Source of the DNA: Lethocerus indicus
Lineage: Eukaryota > Arthropoda > Insecta > Hemiptera > Belostomatidae
Direction of reading: 5' to 3'
Assembly: GCA_019843655.1 (NCBI GenBank)
Contig: JACDQD010000007.1
Span: 9,235,600-9,299,599 of the forward strand
Length of the DNA stretch: 64,000 nt
Positions 11,594 through 23,400 of this stretch are shown piece by piece. The notes under the pieces were generated by a model. The model was not told the DNA's origin, did no database searches, and saw only the letters and a list, made by a program, of their open reading frames with translations. Every line of letters starts with the position of its first letter. Within the stretch, counting starts at the first letter, position 1. The translations under genes were made by a program, and so were the position numbers.

Positions 11594-14024
11594 TCCGCTA
11601 TAATAGATCACTGCACAGTAGTTTTAGAAGGAATATTTATTTACAAAATCAGTATTAACGACCTATTTGTCAAACATATTCTATATAACTGCAGTGAGCG
11701 ACCCAAAGGTCAGGGAATTTCCTAATTCTTATCAGCAATTTGTATGTTTCTGACACGGAATAGCATTGAGTATCTCAATAAGGAATAGTACCTCAACAGT
11801 AATATAGTAGTATGAATAATGTTGAGGACGGAGAAAAGATATCAAATCAATATCTATTGAAATCAATATTTATTGAGAAGTTAATCACACGAGACAGTTT
11901 CAGATTATTAAACACGGTAATTGTTAATTAAAGTAATGTTAACCAAATTAACTGTTCATTATATAAAAAAAATGTGAAAGAAAAAAGTGGATGTCGACCG
12001 ATGACGGCCTTAAGCCAGTGGGATTTTAATCCGGGAAGTGCAACAATTAAAAACGACATGACCCAATGAGCCGTGTTATTGGAAAGCCTAAAACTCTTTC
12101 AGAAAATAATCGCGGGGATAATATTGGTGCTCTCGAAGGGATGTTCCATTATTACTGCGTCCGAATTGAATTACACCCCCCTCGGCCATAGCCTGTCGAC
12201 CCCGCGGCGCTACCACCAAAAATAAAAGGCCGTTCAGGGGAAACGTAAAACGGTTTATCGGCCCTATAAATCGATCCGCGTTGTAGTATTAACCTCTGAA
12301 AAATTTCGGATAATAAAGCTTCCATTTCCGTAACAACCTTCACTGAAAGATTACCCGGCGGCGGTGAACTGTCAGCGGAATATTGGTGTTAGTAAATTCA
12401 CGATAATTACATTACTATTAGCACAATCGATCTAATTGTAAGACATAAATCTTAAACTAACGCCTTTAACGGTGATGTTGGAACATCCGTGGCCTAGAAT
12501 AATCCAAAGAGTTTATTCATGTGCTCGTATTCTGTGTAGAGGTATATTATAATTTTTTTTATTGTTGATAATTCATCGAAGCGCTATGTGATGTTTCGTA
12601 TACTGTTTGACGGAAAAATTAATTAATTGGTACATGCTTACTGTCAAAAGCTATTTATGTTATAACACAAATGGGCGACTGAATTTACGAGTATTTAAAG
12701 AACCGAGATATCTAATAAAATCGGAGCGAAGGCAATATACGAGGAAAATACAATTTTCAGCAGAGAGCCAAGGCTCCAAGATAGGGTATGGGCGGATACT
12801 CAAAGGGAGTAGGACGCGAGATATTGAGGAGAAAAATGAAACTGGGACGAGAGGGTTAATATAGCCTTCGAGTGAGTACAGGTCTATCGAATTCTATGAG
12901 CCGGAAACTCCAGATATGCAAAGTGCGTCTAGCGGACGTACAGGGAGCGGAGACGTCGTTAGGAGCAAAGCAAGGTACCGCCATAACCCCGAACAAGGAG
13001 CAGGCTGAGTGGGCGGCGAACAAAAAGGAATTACCATCGGGGAGGCCGACGCAAATCAGATATGTTTATCGGACGGTGAGGAGTTACCCGGGAGGACGGA
13101 GCCGGTAACGACATTAAGGGGTAAAAAGCGAAAGAGAAAATCCCCGCGACGCCCGCAATAAGTGCATTAACTTAAATTGAATTATTCTCGGAGGAAAAAA
13201 ATCGATGATTCCTTGTCTGAGATGTGCGCGCTCGGGCACACTGCCTATCTGATTTATTCCCCGAGGTCGTAAATGCAAATGGACTGTGAAAAGCATTCTA
13301 CTCTTCCGGTCTATAATTATAACTTTAATTTCTAAAAAGATTTTAAATACACGAGGCGTCCTCCTATTAGACAAAAGTGCTTGGAAGGAACTAGTACATT
13401 TGCAGAAGGAAGTACTACTGCTTTTACGCCGCTTTTTCTAAGAGGGGTAAGACACTGTCCTATACATAACAACTGGCTAGATTGTGATCATTATTTGCGT
13501 CAACCCTTCATCTATTTACAAAAAGGTCTTTGTAAACTCAAATACTGACTTCAAGCAAACATTATTCAACTGGTATTGAAATAAAAACGAATGAGTTGGT
13601 ATGATCGAAAAATAGAGTCGGTAGCCGACCCCCGTGGAAGGTCTTCACGACGGTAGGAAGCGCAGTAGAACAACAGGTAATATTGGTGGTAATTGTTATA
13701 GCCAATAATGGCCGGTTCAATGATACTATCGCCCTGGTTATTTTCCGCAGAAAGAAAACGAAGCGAGAAAATATATTATCGCACAAAGCGCTAACTATTT
13801 AACGAATCGGTCTTAATCAGTCTTTAAACGTTCTCAGGTCTTTTCCTTTTTTTCTTTAACATACTGGGGACTGTTATTTATTTGAGGATAAATACTGTAC
13901 ATTTATATGATAATTTTATTCACTGTTAATTCATGTAGTCTTCCCGACGTTGAGGTATGTCCCTGAGGATTCCGTTGCGAACTTACTTTTCCAATCGGTC
14001 GAGTGAGCCCGAAAGTATTACCGG

Positions 14025-14117
14025 CTACCCGACGCCCGGTGTTGAAATATAGTAGCGAGGAGTTTGAGGGGGCGACGACGGCGTATCGCGAGTTACTATG
14101 GTCGGCCCTCCAGACAT
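14025..14117 (-). CDS. Short ORF of 30 codons in the candidate 5' exon
   Basis: An ATG in a textbook insect context (GTCAACATGTC) opens a 30-residue frame starting MSGGPTIVTRDTPSSPPQTP and stopping with TAG at 14027-14025. The composition is protein-like (Pro/Ser/Thr-rich). It stops before the GTAAGT donor at 13986, so in a transcript using that donor it would be an upstream ORF. If instead a weaker GTAGCC donor just before the stop were used, it would be the N terminus of a longer protein. A second ATG (14186-14184, on the minus strand within GGCAACATGACG) opens another short frame that ends in a TAG at about 14097, overlapping this one. Which, if any, is translated cannot be decided from sequence alone. 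Confidence 0.22.
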   Translation of the reverse strand: MSGGPTIVTRDTPSSPPQTPRYYISTPGVG

Positions 14118-14184
14118 GTTGACACGGTGTATAGCGTAGCGGCGGCGTGTCTTCTCCCTCCCCGCTCGCTCTGTTTCCACGTCA

Positions 14185-14198
14185 TGTTGCCGGCAACA
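14185..14198. promoter_or_regulatory. RFX X-box-like 14-base palindrome
   Basis: TGTTGCCGGCAACA is a perfect palindrome made of two RFX half-sites (GTTGCC and GGCAAC) with no spacer; the usual X-box has one to three bases between them. It lies 68 bases upstream of the ATG at 14117 on the minus strand, in the presumed promoter or leader of the alternative 5' exon. RFX sites mark ciliary and sensory-neuron genes in insects. Confidence 0.3.
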
Positions 14199-14212
14199 AA
14201 CCAATTGTGCTT

Positions 14213-14239
14213 GGGGCTGCCGCCCCTGCGGGGAGCCCC
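14213..14239. other. GC-rich stem-loop
   Basis: GGGGCT and AGCCCC form the outer stem and CCCC/GGGG the inner stem around a TGC loop. On the minus strand it would lie in or just before the leader of the candidate alternative 5' exon. It may be a structured 5' UTR element or simply GC-rich chance pairing. Confidence 0.35.
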
Positions 14240-16826
14240 ATGATTAAATCTACCCCGCCCCTACTGTGTTAGAACTGGGGAGGGCCAGGGTTTTTTCCTG
14301 GGGTACTTTTAAACTCTGCAAACACGTGACGCTCCCCACCCGCCCTATCTCTTCCTCCCTCCTTCCTACTCATTGAGCCTATCCCCGGCCCCTTCCTCCC
14401 AGTGTTATTCCGCGTCCGCCTGTTTACTCTTTCACAATCAGTCATTATAATGTCCGGAAGGCACACAGAGGCGTAATTAAACGTTAGGACTCATGATTTC
14501 GATACTATCTCTAAACTACGTCCTGGTTTAAATACAGAAACGGCAGAATTTTGTGATCTTTGCCTAGCGTCTTCCCGCTCATGTTACACTCTTTCGATCA
14601 GTTAAAACGACCAAACCACATTTCGGTGTATATATTAGGAGTCTTATTCCTAGCGTATTAACTGACCCCACTTCAATCGAAAACCTGACTCACGATTAAT
14701 AGAGCGCTGAGATGATCAAATTCAGAGACTGTTCAGAATTAGTTAACACAAACGTTTTAACCACCGACAAGATATCGAATATTTTTTATTTTATTTTTTG
14801 ATATAGAGCGCAGAAGCGCGTCCATTGTGTGAGAAAGATAGTGTTAGAAGGGACGTGAGTTGGTTTTCCTCGGGTGTTCGGTGGCACAAAAAGCGGGTGG
14901 ATATTCGGCACATACACGACCCGCCCGGAGCCTCCACTGCAGAGCCCCAGGTTTCGGCAGGAGTGGGTTTCCACTCACTCGCACGCTTCTACGCCCCTAT
15001 CAATCTCATCCCTTAACAATACTCTGAGGTGTCCGCCCGGTATCCCCCCAGCTCTACTTTCTTCACAATCGAACCCCCTAAATATATATTGCTCTAATTT
15101 GAATCTATGTCGTTATGAAATACGAGAGGAAAAACACGTTTTTAGCTGAAATTACTGTTCGGGTTGTGTCAGGGGAATCCAAATCTCGATGTCGGTTTCC
15201 ACTGTCCGAAAGTACATATATTTGAATGTCTGGTGGGCGGTTGAAGAGGAACTCGAAGCGATCTAACGAGAAGGGTCCGTCACCGTAGTTACTAATGGGA
15301 CGGTGGCTCACTGCCCAGCCAGCACTTCGGCGGCAGGCCCCCGTCAACGTCAAATTACCCGACCTAAAACCAAGCTCCAGTCCCTTTTGAAGACAAGACA
15401 CAATATCGAAATTACTCAATAATTGCCCAGTTATACTCGGTAGAATGCTCTTTGGAATTTCAGTACATCTATTTCTCCGATCATACTATCAATAATGGAA
15501 CAAATTCAAAACAAATCAAAATATTTTCATTCCATGTTTAACCTACTTATAATCCCCTTATAATATGTCCGATAAATCATTAGCGTTAGTTAATTTCTTT
15601 TTAGATGTTAAGTAATTCAGAATTTAAGGTTAAAGAACCAGTCCATAGGCAGTATTGACAGAAAGACTTTCACAAATGCCAACCAGGAGGGAGAATGACC
15701 TAAAATCAAATCTTAGTTGTAACAACATTGTTTGTTTAAATTATGTTACAGTGATTATTAATGGACAGGAATGAAACTGAAAAATTATTTCTATATAAAC
15801 TGCTCAATTACAATTCCAAAGTAACAATTCCACAATAAGAAAGCGATAATGAACTCGATATAACTTACTGCGTAATATAATAACAGCATTACTCATGCGA
15901 TACTAGGAAAATGTACAATAACTGCATTTAATTAATTCACTTTTTGACTCAATAACTTTTATCGAACAATAGCGGAAAAACATGATTGAACGGGGTTTCA
16001 ATGACCTCGTGGGTTATCTGATTTCACTATAAAGCACGCCAGCACACACGTACACATGAATTCAGACAGAAATGTGAAAACGCACACAGAATTCGCAGGT
16101 GGGCTTGCAAAAATATTCAGTCCAGAACTGGACCGTCCTGACGTGCATTAACGAAATGAAAATCGCACACTCTACAACCGAATGGACATCATATACAAAC
16201 AATATCGGAAATGGAATGGAACATGACAGGGGGAGAACGACTAACCTGCTGTGTAACATCATAGTACGATTGTTATAAAATTTATCAGAGGAATAAGGGA
16301 CGTTTAGGAAATTGCGTTGAATATGAAAAATGCCTCTCGGGCACGAAAGCTGTCTTCCAAAATAAATGTTCACTTACAACCACAAAAGTAACCCAATTAG
16401 GCGATACATATACTAGTTGTTGAAGGAGGGATCAGATTTATCAGGGAAATTTTAGGAAGGGCGCATATAAATTGTTGGAATGTCGGTCGCGGACAATTTT
16501 CATTCGGTCCGATGTGGCATTCTCCTTCCATGTTGGCTCCAGATAAGGGAGGGTTCTCTTATCCCCCACCCCCCGCTTCACCCTTACAACCGTCCCCTCG
16601 CTCGTAAAACTCTTCAATGGCCTTCATTTATCTGATGTGGCCAGCACGCGACCTTATCGCATCCCCCGGCACAATAGACCTAATTTTGACCCTCTTTTCA
16701 AACTCCGCACATACGCGCCCGGAACCCCCTCTCCCGCCTCCAGTCCGACTCATACATAAGCGATACAAACCCGCAGACATGTGTGGTGGGTAGGCGCCGA
16801 TCTGTGCACACGACAAGCGGTCCCAC

Positions 16827-16853
16827 TGACTCACAACAAGTGAACTGACGTCA
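16827..16853. promoter_or_regulatory. AP-1 and CRE sites 12 bases apart
   Basis: A perfect AP-1 site TGACTCA (16827-16833) and a perfect CRE TGACGTCA (16846-16853) lie in a unique, moderately GC-rich block. A minus-strand frame starting at the ATG at 16912 runs through both sites and meets a GTGAGT at the AP-1 site, so a very short first exon is a remote alternative reading. The pair resembles an activity- or stress-responsive enhancer. Confidence 0.3.
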
Positions 16854-17424
16854 TCCACATCTGCGCGACAGTGTTTAACGGCCGAATTGGATTTACTGTA
16901 GTAGAACTTCATTAATCGTATCAGTCTAAGCCAGGATATGACAGTGGAGGAAGTACTATGCTAATTCCTTTTATACCCTATTATGCAATCATTTTCTTAT
17001 GTAAATATATTGTATATATTACTACCGAATAACCTAATATTATTAACCGAAATTAACAACACATTCAGAATGAAACAGAAATCCTATTTCTCATCCAACT
17101 TATGTGTTGATAACGTTGGAATAAACGTTGATAATATAAGAAATTTCAACTGGTTAAATGAAAGTAGCTCGTGAACTTCAGTACGCGTATGGCATAGTAT
17201 GACAGTCCTTTTTGTTTTTCTTAGTACTTTTTGACTAATTTATTCCTCTTCATCGTGGGTTCATACTTTTTGCAAGGACCCTATCCCTTTACCAGTGTGA
17301 CAGTCGCGCGAGTTTGTTGTGGCACCGCTCTTCGGACAAATAATTCGTGTTTATAACCGATAACCTCAGATAGCGAGTCCGATCGAATAATGATTGCAAT
17401 GAACGGAGTCAGGCTTATCGGCTC

Positions 17425-17443
17425 TGACGTCATTGGGCGGGAC
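17425..17443. promoter_or_regulatory. CRE, inverted CCAAT and GC box cluster
   Basis: The perfect palindromic CRE TGACGTCA is followed without gap by ATTGG (inverted CCAAT) and GGGCGG. The order and spacing are those of a classic promoter-proximal module bound by CREB/ATF, NF-Y and Sp1-type factors. The surrounding 17280-17560 is relatively GC-rich and CpG-containing. No exon or TATA box was found next to it, so it could be an unannotated promoter on either strand or an enhancer inside the minus-strand gene. Confidence 0.35.
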
Positions 17444-20400
17444 TGTTTGAACTTGCTGCCAGATATATGAGGGGAGGTCGGGGCGCGTATTTTTAGGCGG
17501 ATGACCTCTCTCCCCTTCGCGGACCGTTCAACACCCCTCTGGAGCCGACCGTTTCACGAATTTACCCGTATAATAGAATCCAGCCCAAAATATAGGCGTG
17601 ATACGCCTATTTAGAGGACATATTTTAGTGCAACTGAAATACCAGGATTCGTGGGGAAGTCGTATGTTTCATTTATTTCGTTTACATTTGACATTCATAA
17701 TATTTAATGTTTCAATTTATTAGGGCACATTATATCCCAACAATATTCTGTTATGAACTTTTGTTCGCACACGAGTTGTACTTTTTACAGGATAATGAAT
17801 AATTGTTTAAAGCTACCTACAGACAATGAAGATACGATTTCCCCATCAATGTTCCGTTTTAATTAATTTTCAGGTTTTGTTTTATTTTTTGTTTACAACC
17901 AGTAATTTTATTTCCCTTATATTGGAGTTAAATACAAATAAAACAAACGGACTGTGCAATTGGGTTTAAGGAAATTGTAAAAGAAAAATAAACGCCGAGA
18001 AATGGAAAAAATCTTCAAATAAAGAGGTGAAGTTCGAAAGAGAAAGTTTTTTTATTAAGTTCCGAGACAAACTCGCCGGGACCGCGGTCTGGGGACAGAG
18101 ACGAATTTCACCGAGAACAATTTATGAAGACTACTTTTCATTTTAAATCAGTACCCAGGGGGAATGGAAAGGGAATATTTAATATGTTCCCTCCTCCCTC
18201 CTCAAACTGCCACCCTTCCCGGGGCTCGCCGTGCGGCAAATTTAAATTATTCCCATAGGCCCACATTTTGAAATAAAACGAAAACCATTGTTGGACCGCT
18301 TTGGTAAAACGCGCCTATTAAGAAAATAGCACCTCAAATAGAGAATCGAACGCCTGGCATTATTCTCATGACAGTTGTTTTGTGTCAGCAGATTCTCGTG
18401 GGGGTGCCCGACAGACAGGCGTGTTTAGTCTATGAAATATTCTCAATTGTTTTTAAACAATGCAGTTATTTTTCAATTCTCATATTGAAGGAATAATTCA
18501 GAAATTCAAATTCCACATTGAAACAAAATAGAAATGAATAGAATAAATAAAGAATATAAGGAATAAGGTAGAATAGATACTTCACAAACAAGGCCCCGTA
18601 GAGCCTTCTTGCCATGTTGGAGGTTTACCGTGGATGAAACAATGTCCAAAGGCATTTGCACAAAGAAATATAAAAAATTCATATTGTGAACGTTCAGAGC
18701 ATCTCCTTTACGACTTGTAAACGACGTTGATTGATGGAGTATCTGCAGCTGACGTTTTTCTCGAAATCCGAAGTATTTCTATCGATATATTTATTAGTAA
18801 ATAATAAAAGTAATAGATTATTTCAATTTAAATGTTTCCACAGTTTTAAGAAAACACCCAGTGATATTTTCCATAATGCTATGTGTTGCATGAAATGTTT
18901 GCGCTTTGTGTGTCTTTACTGTCAGAGAAATGTATGTAAATTTGTAATGCGTTACACAATAAATCACTTCCAAATATTTTACCCCTTTGAAATCACCCCC
19001 CCAAATCACGTCTTGCGATTGTCGGTGTTCACGATTGGACTCTTAACCGTTTCTAAATTGTCCCATTTTGTATTGCTGAAATGTCGGTTAGGTTTTCAAT
19101 TAAGATAAGACATTTACGCTTTTCTTAAGAGTTCCTATCGAGTGGAAATCGATTCCTCTAACATTTTTTTCCAAATTCTGTTCCACACTGTCTACTGTAC
19201 ACACTGTCACACTGTACAGAATTAGAAATTTTCGCGACCCGCAGCGTTCCAGATAAACCGGAAATTCATCATTCATCGGCGGTCGGTCAACAGAAATAGA
19301 ACGATAAAAGGCGTTATCATCGGACGAGTTTATAGGAACTCACCGTCATCGGGACCCAACGATGGCCGACATGACTGTCGCGTGAGGGGCTGTGACCGGT
19401 TCGAGCATCGGCCCGAGACTAAGTTTAACACCGGCTTACACCCCGCCCACAACAAGTCAGCACCACCTACGCCATTTGGCCCTTGCGATATATTTAGATT
19501 TTTACATCTTCTCTAAACGTTCGGAATTTGTTGCAATCTACGATATTGTTTTCGTTGTTTGATCGCACAAAGTGCATCAGCAAGCAGTAGACTACTTAGC
19601 AGACCATAGGAACATATATAAATGTTCCGTATAAGTATAAATGATAAAAAAAAGGATTTTCTAAATACTTTTTGTGAAAAATGTATTATTATAATTAATC
19701 CGTTTTTAATTGTTTCTATCAACGAATTATCCGTGTTTCAAATTGAATGATTTTCACCAGATATTGCCTTGTTTTCTTATTAATTCGCTTTTCATTGCTA
19801 TTTCACTGTTAACATAATTTGATATGAAATCGCAACATTTCGTTTGTGCAAGTAGGATTTTTTATGGTCCATTTGAAGAGACGCATGACAGGAAATAGAA
19901 GCGAAAATATTTTTTATAAATTTGATAAATGGCGACTTTTTGAAGTCATCTCACCGGAAAAAGCTTAGAAGGAGGCTGAATCGGCGCAGTCAAAACAAAT
20001 AGGGCCGACTGAAACGGCCGATTGGCTGGGACTTTGAACTTTAATTACCGCCGGCCCCTCCGTTTGAACTGGAGTCCGTCTATTAATACGACCAAAGGTG
20101 TTCAACTTGGAGCAGCGGCGCCAACAACGCAGGTCGCAAGTTTAAATTTAGACCGCCTCGATGCAGCAGACACCCCAACTGGCAATCACTATTTCAAAGA
20201 TCGAACGTCTCGCTAATTCAAAGAAATACTCATGATGTCCGTGTTTACTATCAAGTACAAGCAATTAGTTTCACATGGAGTCCAACTTTGTCTGAACATT
20301 ACAACATTCGTCTTGGTACACTGTAGCTTATAGTTAATAGAAACGACATTGATATTTACAAGGCATAAGAATTTGATAAGTATATTTGTTATTCGGATAG

Positions 20401-23400
20401 GCTGCAATGAAATAGCTAACATGTATGCATGCTATTCTTTGTTATAATGATTCAGTTGCAAACATTCAGCAGTTTCAAATTCTTTTGAATATTAAAACAA
20501 GTTTTAATGTTCTAAATTACTTGACAAAATTGAATACTCTTTGATAACCAGGAAAACGAGTTGTCCCGTCATTAAATCACATCGTCTAACACTACTAAAA
20601 TCCCTGGAATTGCCGCAGGCGTGGGTATTATTCTGCTCGCCAGACATGAAAAACGGCCTATCAGGGGGAGGAGCGTGATGCTTCTCATCATGAGCTGAGG
20701 AAGTCCATGACTGCCAAAAAACAGGAACAACGGAGAGGTATACTCTTGAAGTTGAGAGCAGAGATTAACTCTTAGTAATGAGAATTGTTCGGATATGAGA
20801 AAAGTTGGGATAACATTGTGGACAACTTCCGTATTATTAAAGAAGTCGAGAAACTGAAACAGGCATGGTAAACGGCAGAATAAGGAGGAGGGTGGAATTT
20901 AGGATACCCTGTGTGTACAACTCTGGCCTGACATCAGGCATGAAAATATACTAATTCTTAAAACTAGCAATTGATTTTAAGTTATAGTAAAATACCTCAA
21001 TTCCCTTACCTACCTATACTAAAAGTGTCCATGGAATTAAATTGACAGTAACTAACTGTGGATGACGAAGTAAACTTTATATGCAAATATTAGATTCTCA
21101 AGTCCGTTGCAATAACAGATCTAATAGGAACTGGTTCCAAAATGCCAACCTAAGTGCAAGCATCTTAGGGAGAACTTGAGTGCCCCACTTGAATTTATCC
21201 AACACCGTATAATATAATCAATAGTGTCAGAGACACGGCTTAATCCTGTGTATAATATCCACATTAGATAGTCCTTACTGAATAATGAGGACATCAAATA
21301 CACACTCAACCTCAAACAAAAAGTGAAACAGAATGAAAATGAAGGGACCAGAATAGTAACCAGGCAGTAGAATTAATCACATACCGGAAAAGATTACTTA
21401 TTCCAAAAATTATGAAAGTGTTTAAAGTCAAACTTAGCAGAGAGGCTGAATATCCGAGTAGATATTTCAAGGGATATAAAAATCATAAAATAATTACCTA
21501 AATTGTATTGTAATATAAATTTGAAATATTAAAGGAAAGTTGAAACAATTATAAATAACTATTAAGCCCTATGATTTGCGCTTGCCATCAAGAAGTCTGT
21601 CTCTTCGGTTTCACACCTAATCGATTTTGGAACTAAAACATTCCTCGGAGGATGACACGACAATAACCTGGTGGTAGAGGAAATGATATGGACACTATAG
21701 ATATAGAAACAACTAGTATGATTTCGCTGCGATACTCGTAGAATATATCGCCACATACCTTTGAGATCCAGATGCAAAAGAAATTTCGAAAGTGTATTAG
21801 GGAGCATTAACGCTTCCACATGAAAGGGCTTACTGGGCAGAACACAATCCTAATTATCCGGGGCCCGAAATTCGTTACAACTTTCGAGCCGAAGGGGGAA
21901 AAACTGTCGTAATCCAGTGTATTTACTACATGGCGTGGACGTCAGAAAGGGCTTACAAAATGCGGGGAAGGGAGCCCCCGACAGTCTGGGAAACAAGGCG
22001 GAAGGGGGAAGTGCAGTTGAAAGGGATGATAGGGTTATTAATTTCATGGGGGGAGGGCGCCATTACGACACTGGCCCCCGCACGGGGAGAGGTTCCCCGC
22101 TAATTACACCCGAGCCGCCTCCCTTGGGCCCCCCTCCCTACATGTTATTATATTATATTATTATATAGCGGCGAAAGTTGGACCGCTCGGCCCCTGCAAG
22201 ACGGTATTAAAATCTAATTGGCCACCCTGACAGTCGCACCCTCCCACCACCCTAATGGAAGACTTAATGGGGCCCTCGTATTAACGGCCCGGTCGAGCTT
22301 AAACGCCCGATACTGTTATTCACGAGGAGGGATTCAGATGGCTTGAATCGGGTAATTCTACAGTATGTACAAGGGAAGTATTATATAACAAGAAAGAACT
22401 GTGAAGATGTATTACAACGAAGAGTAAACTGCTCTGAAAACCAATATTGCTTATTAAATAACTGAAAGCTTCACTCAGTAACCGCATTAGCCATATTAGC
22501 GGAACAAGGTGGCGATGATCCATTAATGGAAATCAAAACGGCAAGGCCTTGACAGTGTAATCGGGGCTAGTGCAAGATAGCGAGGATTAAACCCAGTCAA
22601 TTTTAGAAATAAGGTCAAGCCCTGGATTTAATGGGCGGCCCAGATTTCCTTTCCAGAATAGGGTGGGCGGGGTTTATTTAAGGTTAACGTTAGAACGAGC
22701 TCACGGGACTTATCGGAATTTAAAGTTTTTCACTTTGAACCTGCCTCAGGGACATAAGTTCCGGTTTATTGTAGGCGAGTTTACGACTCTTCTTCCCGGC
22801 GGCCGCGGGCCCAAGTTTATCACTAAATGGCCGCCCAGTTCCAACTGTCCGGGCCCGATCGGTTTAAACTTGAACAGTTTTCGGCGCTGGCCGGCCGGAG
22901 TTTAGGGGCGGAACCCGGGCCAAGTAATCGGGGAATCGGAACCGACGACCGAGAACCTGAATTAAACATCGGCCGGGTAAATCCTTTTCCATCAATCGCA
23001 ACAACAGTCTGCTCATCCCCATCCCAACTGATTTATCCTGTAGTTCCTCCAAACTTTTCACTGTACAACATTTTATTGAGCTAAATTGTTTCGCCCTACA
23101 AATTTACTCATGCATACATGCCTACATGTATACACCTGAATTATTATGTTTACATTACGGTTGGTATTACGAAAAAAAACATAGAATTGAGGGTACTCGG
23201 AAAATTGCACGAGACATATAATGAATAATTAATTGCGTTAAATTAATTATTATTTTTGGCTGAAATGAGTTCTCCAATGGGGAGTTTATAACATAAACGC
23301 ATGGCACAAACGGACAAGGGTGTACGATAGAATGAATCTGACCTATTAATCAGTCAAAACTCCGCAATGCGTGTTCGCTATTTAGTAATATGCGATAGTG

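Larger units (their letters stand above)
5509..13986. other. Intron of the minus-strand gene
   Basis: Mostly AT-rich unique sequence. GC-rich islands lie at about 6180-6660, 9400-9730 (duplicated motif) and 12000-12370. An ACTCCTC/GAGGAGT hairpin lies near 10860-10888. A GTGAGT near 10270 follows the short frame MVPILAYK but has no supporting promoter. No gene is supported. Confidence 0.55.
13987..14240 (-). other. Candidate alternative 5' exon and promoter-proximal region
   Basis: The minus strand has a strong donor, AAAA/GTAAGT, with its last exon base at 13987. The frame that ends in phase 0 at this donor is open back beyond the ATG at 14117 and ends NTFGLTRPIGK; joined to the exon at 5508 it would continue in phase. 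It has no ATG of its own, so the simplest model is a 5' untranslated exon with translation starting at 5502. The upstream DNA is CpG-containing and GC-rich, with a palindromic GTTGCC/GGCAAC element at 14185-14198 and a CACGTGAC E-box at 14323-14330, in keeping with a promoter. The transcription start is not defined and 14240 is only a nominal edge. No TATA box is obvious. An 8.5 kb intron would separate it from the main exon. Confidence 0.35.
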
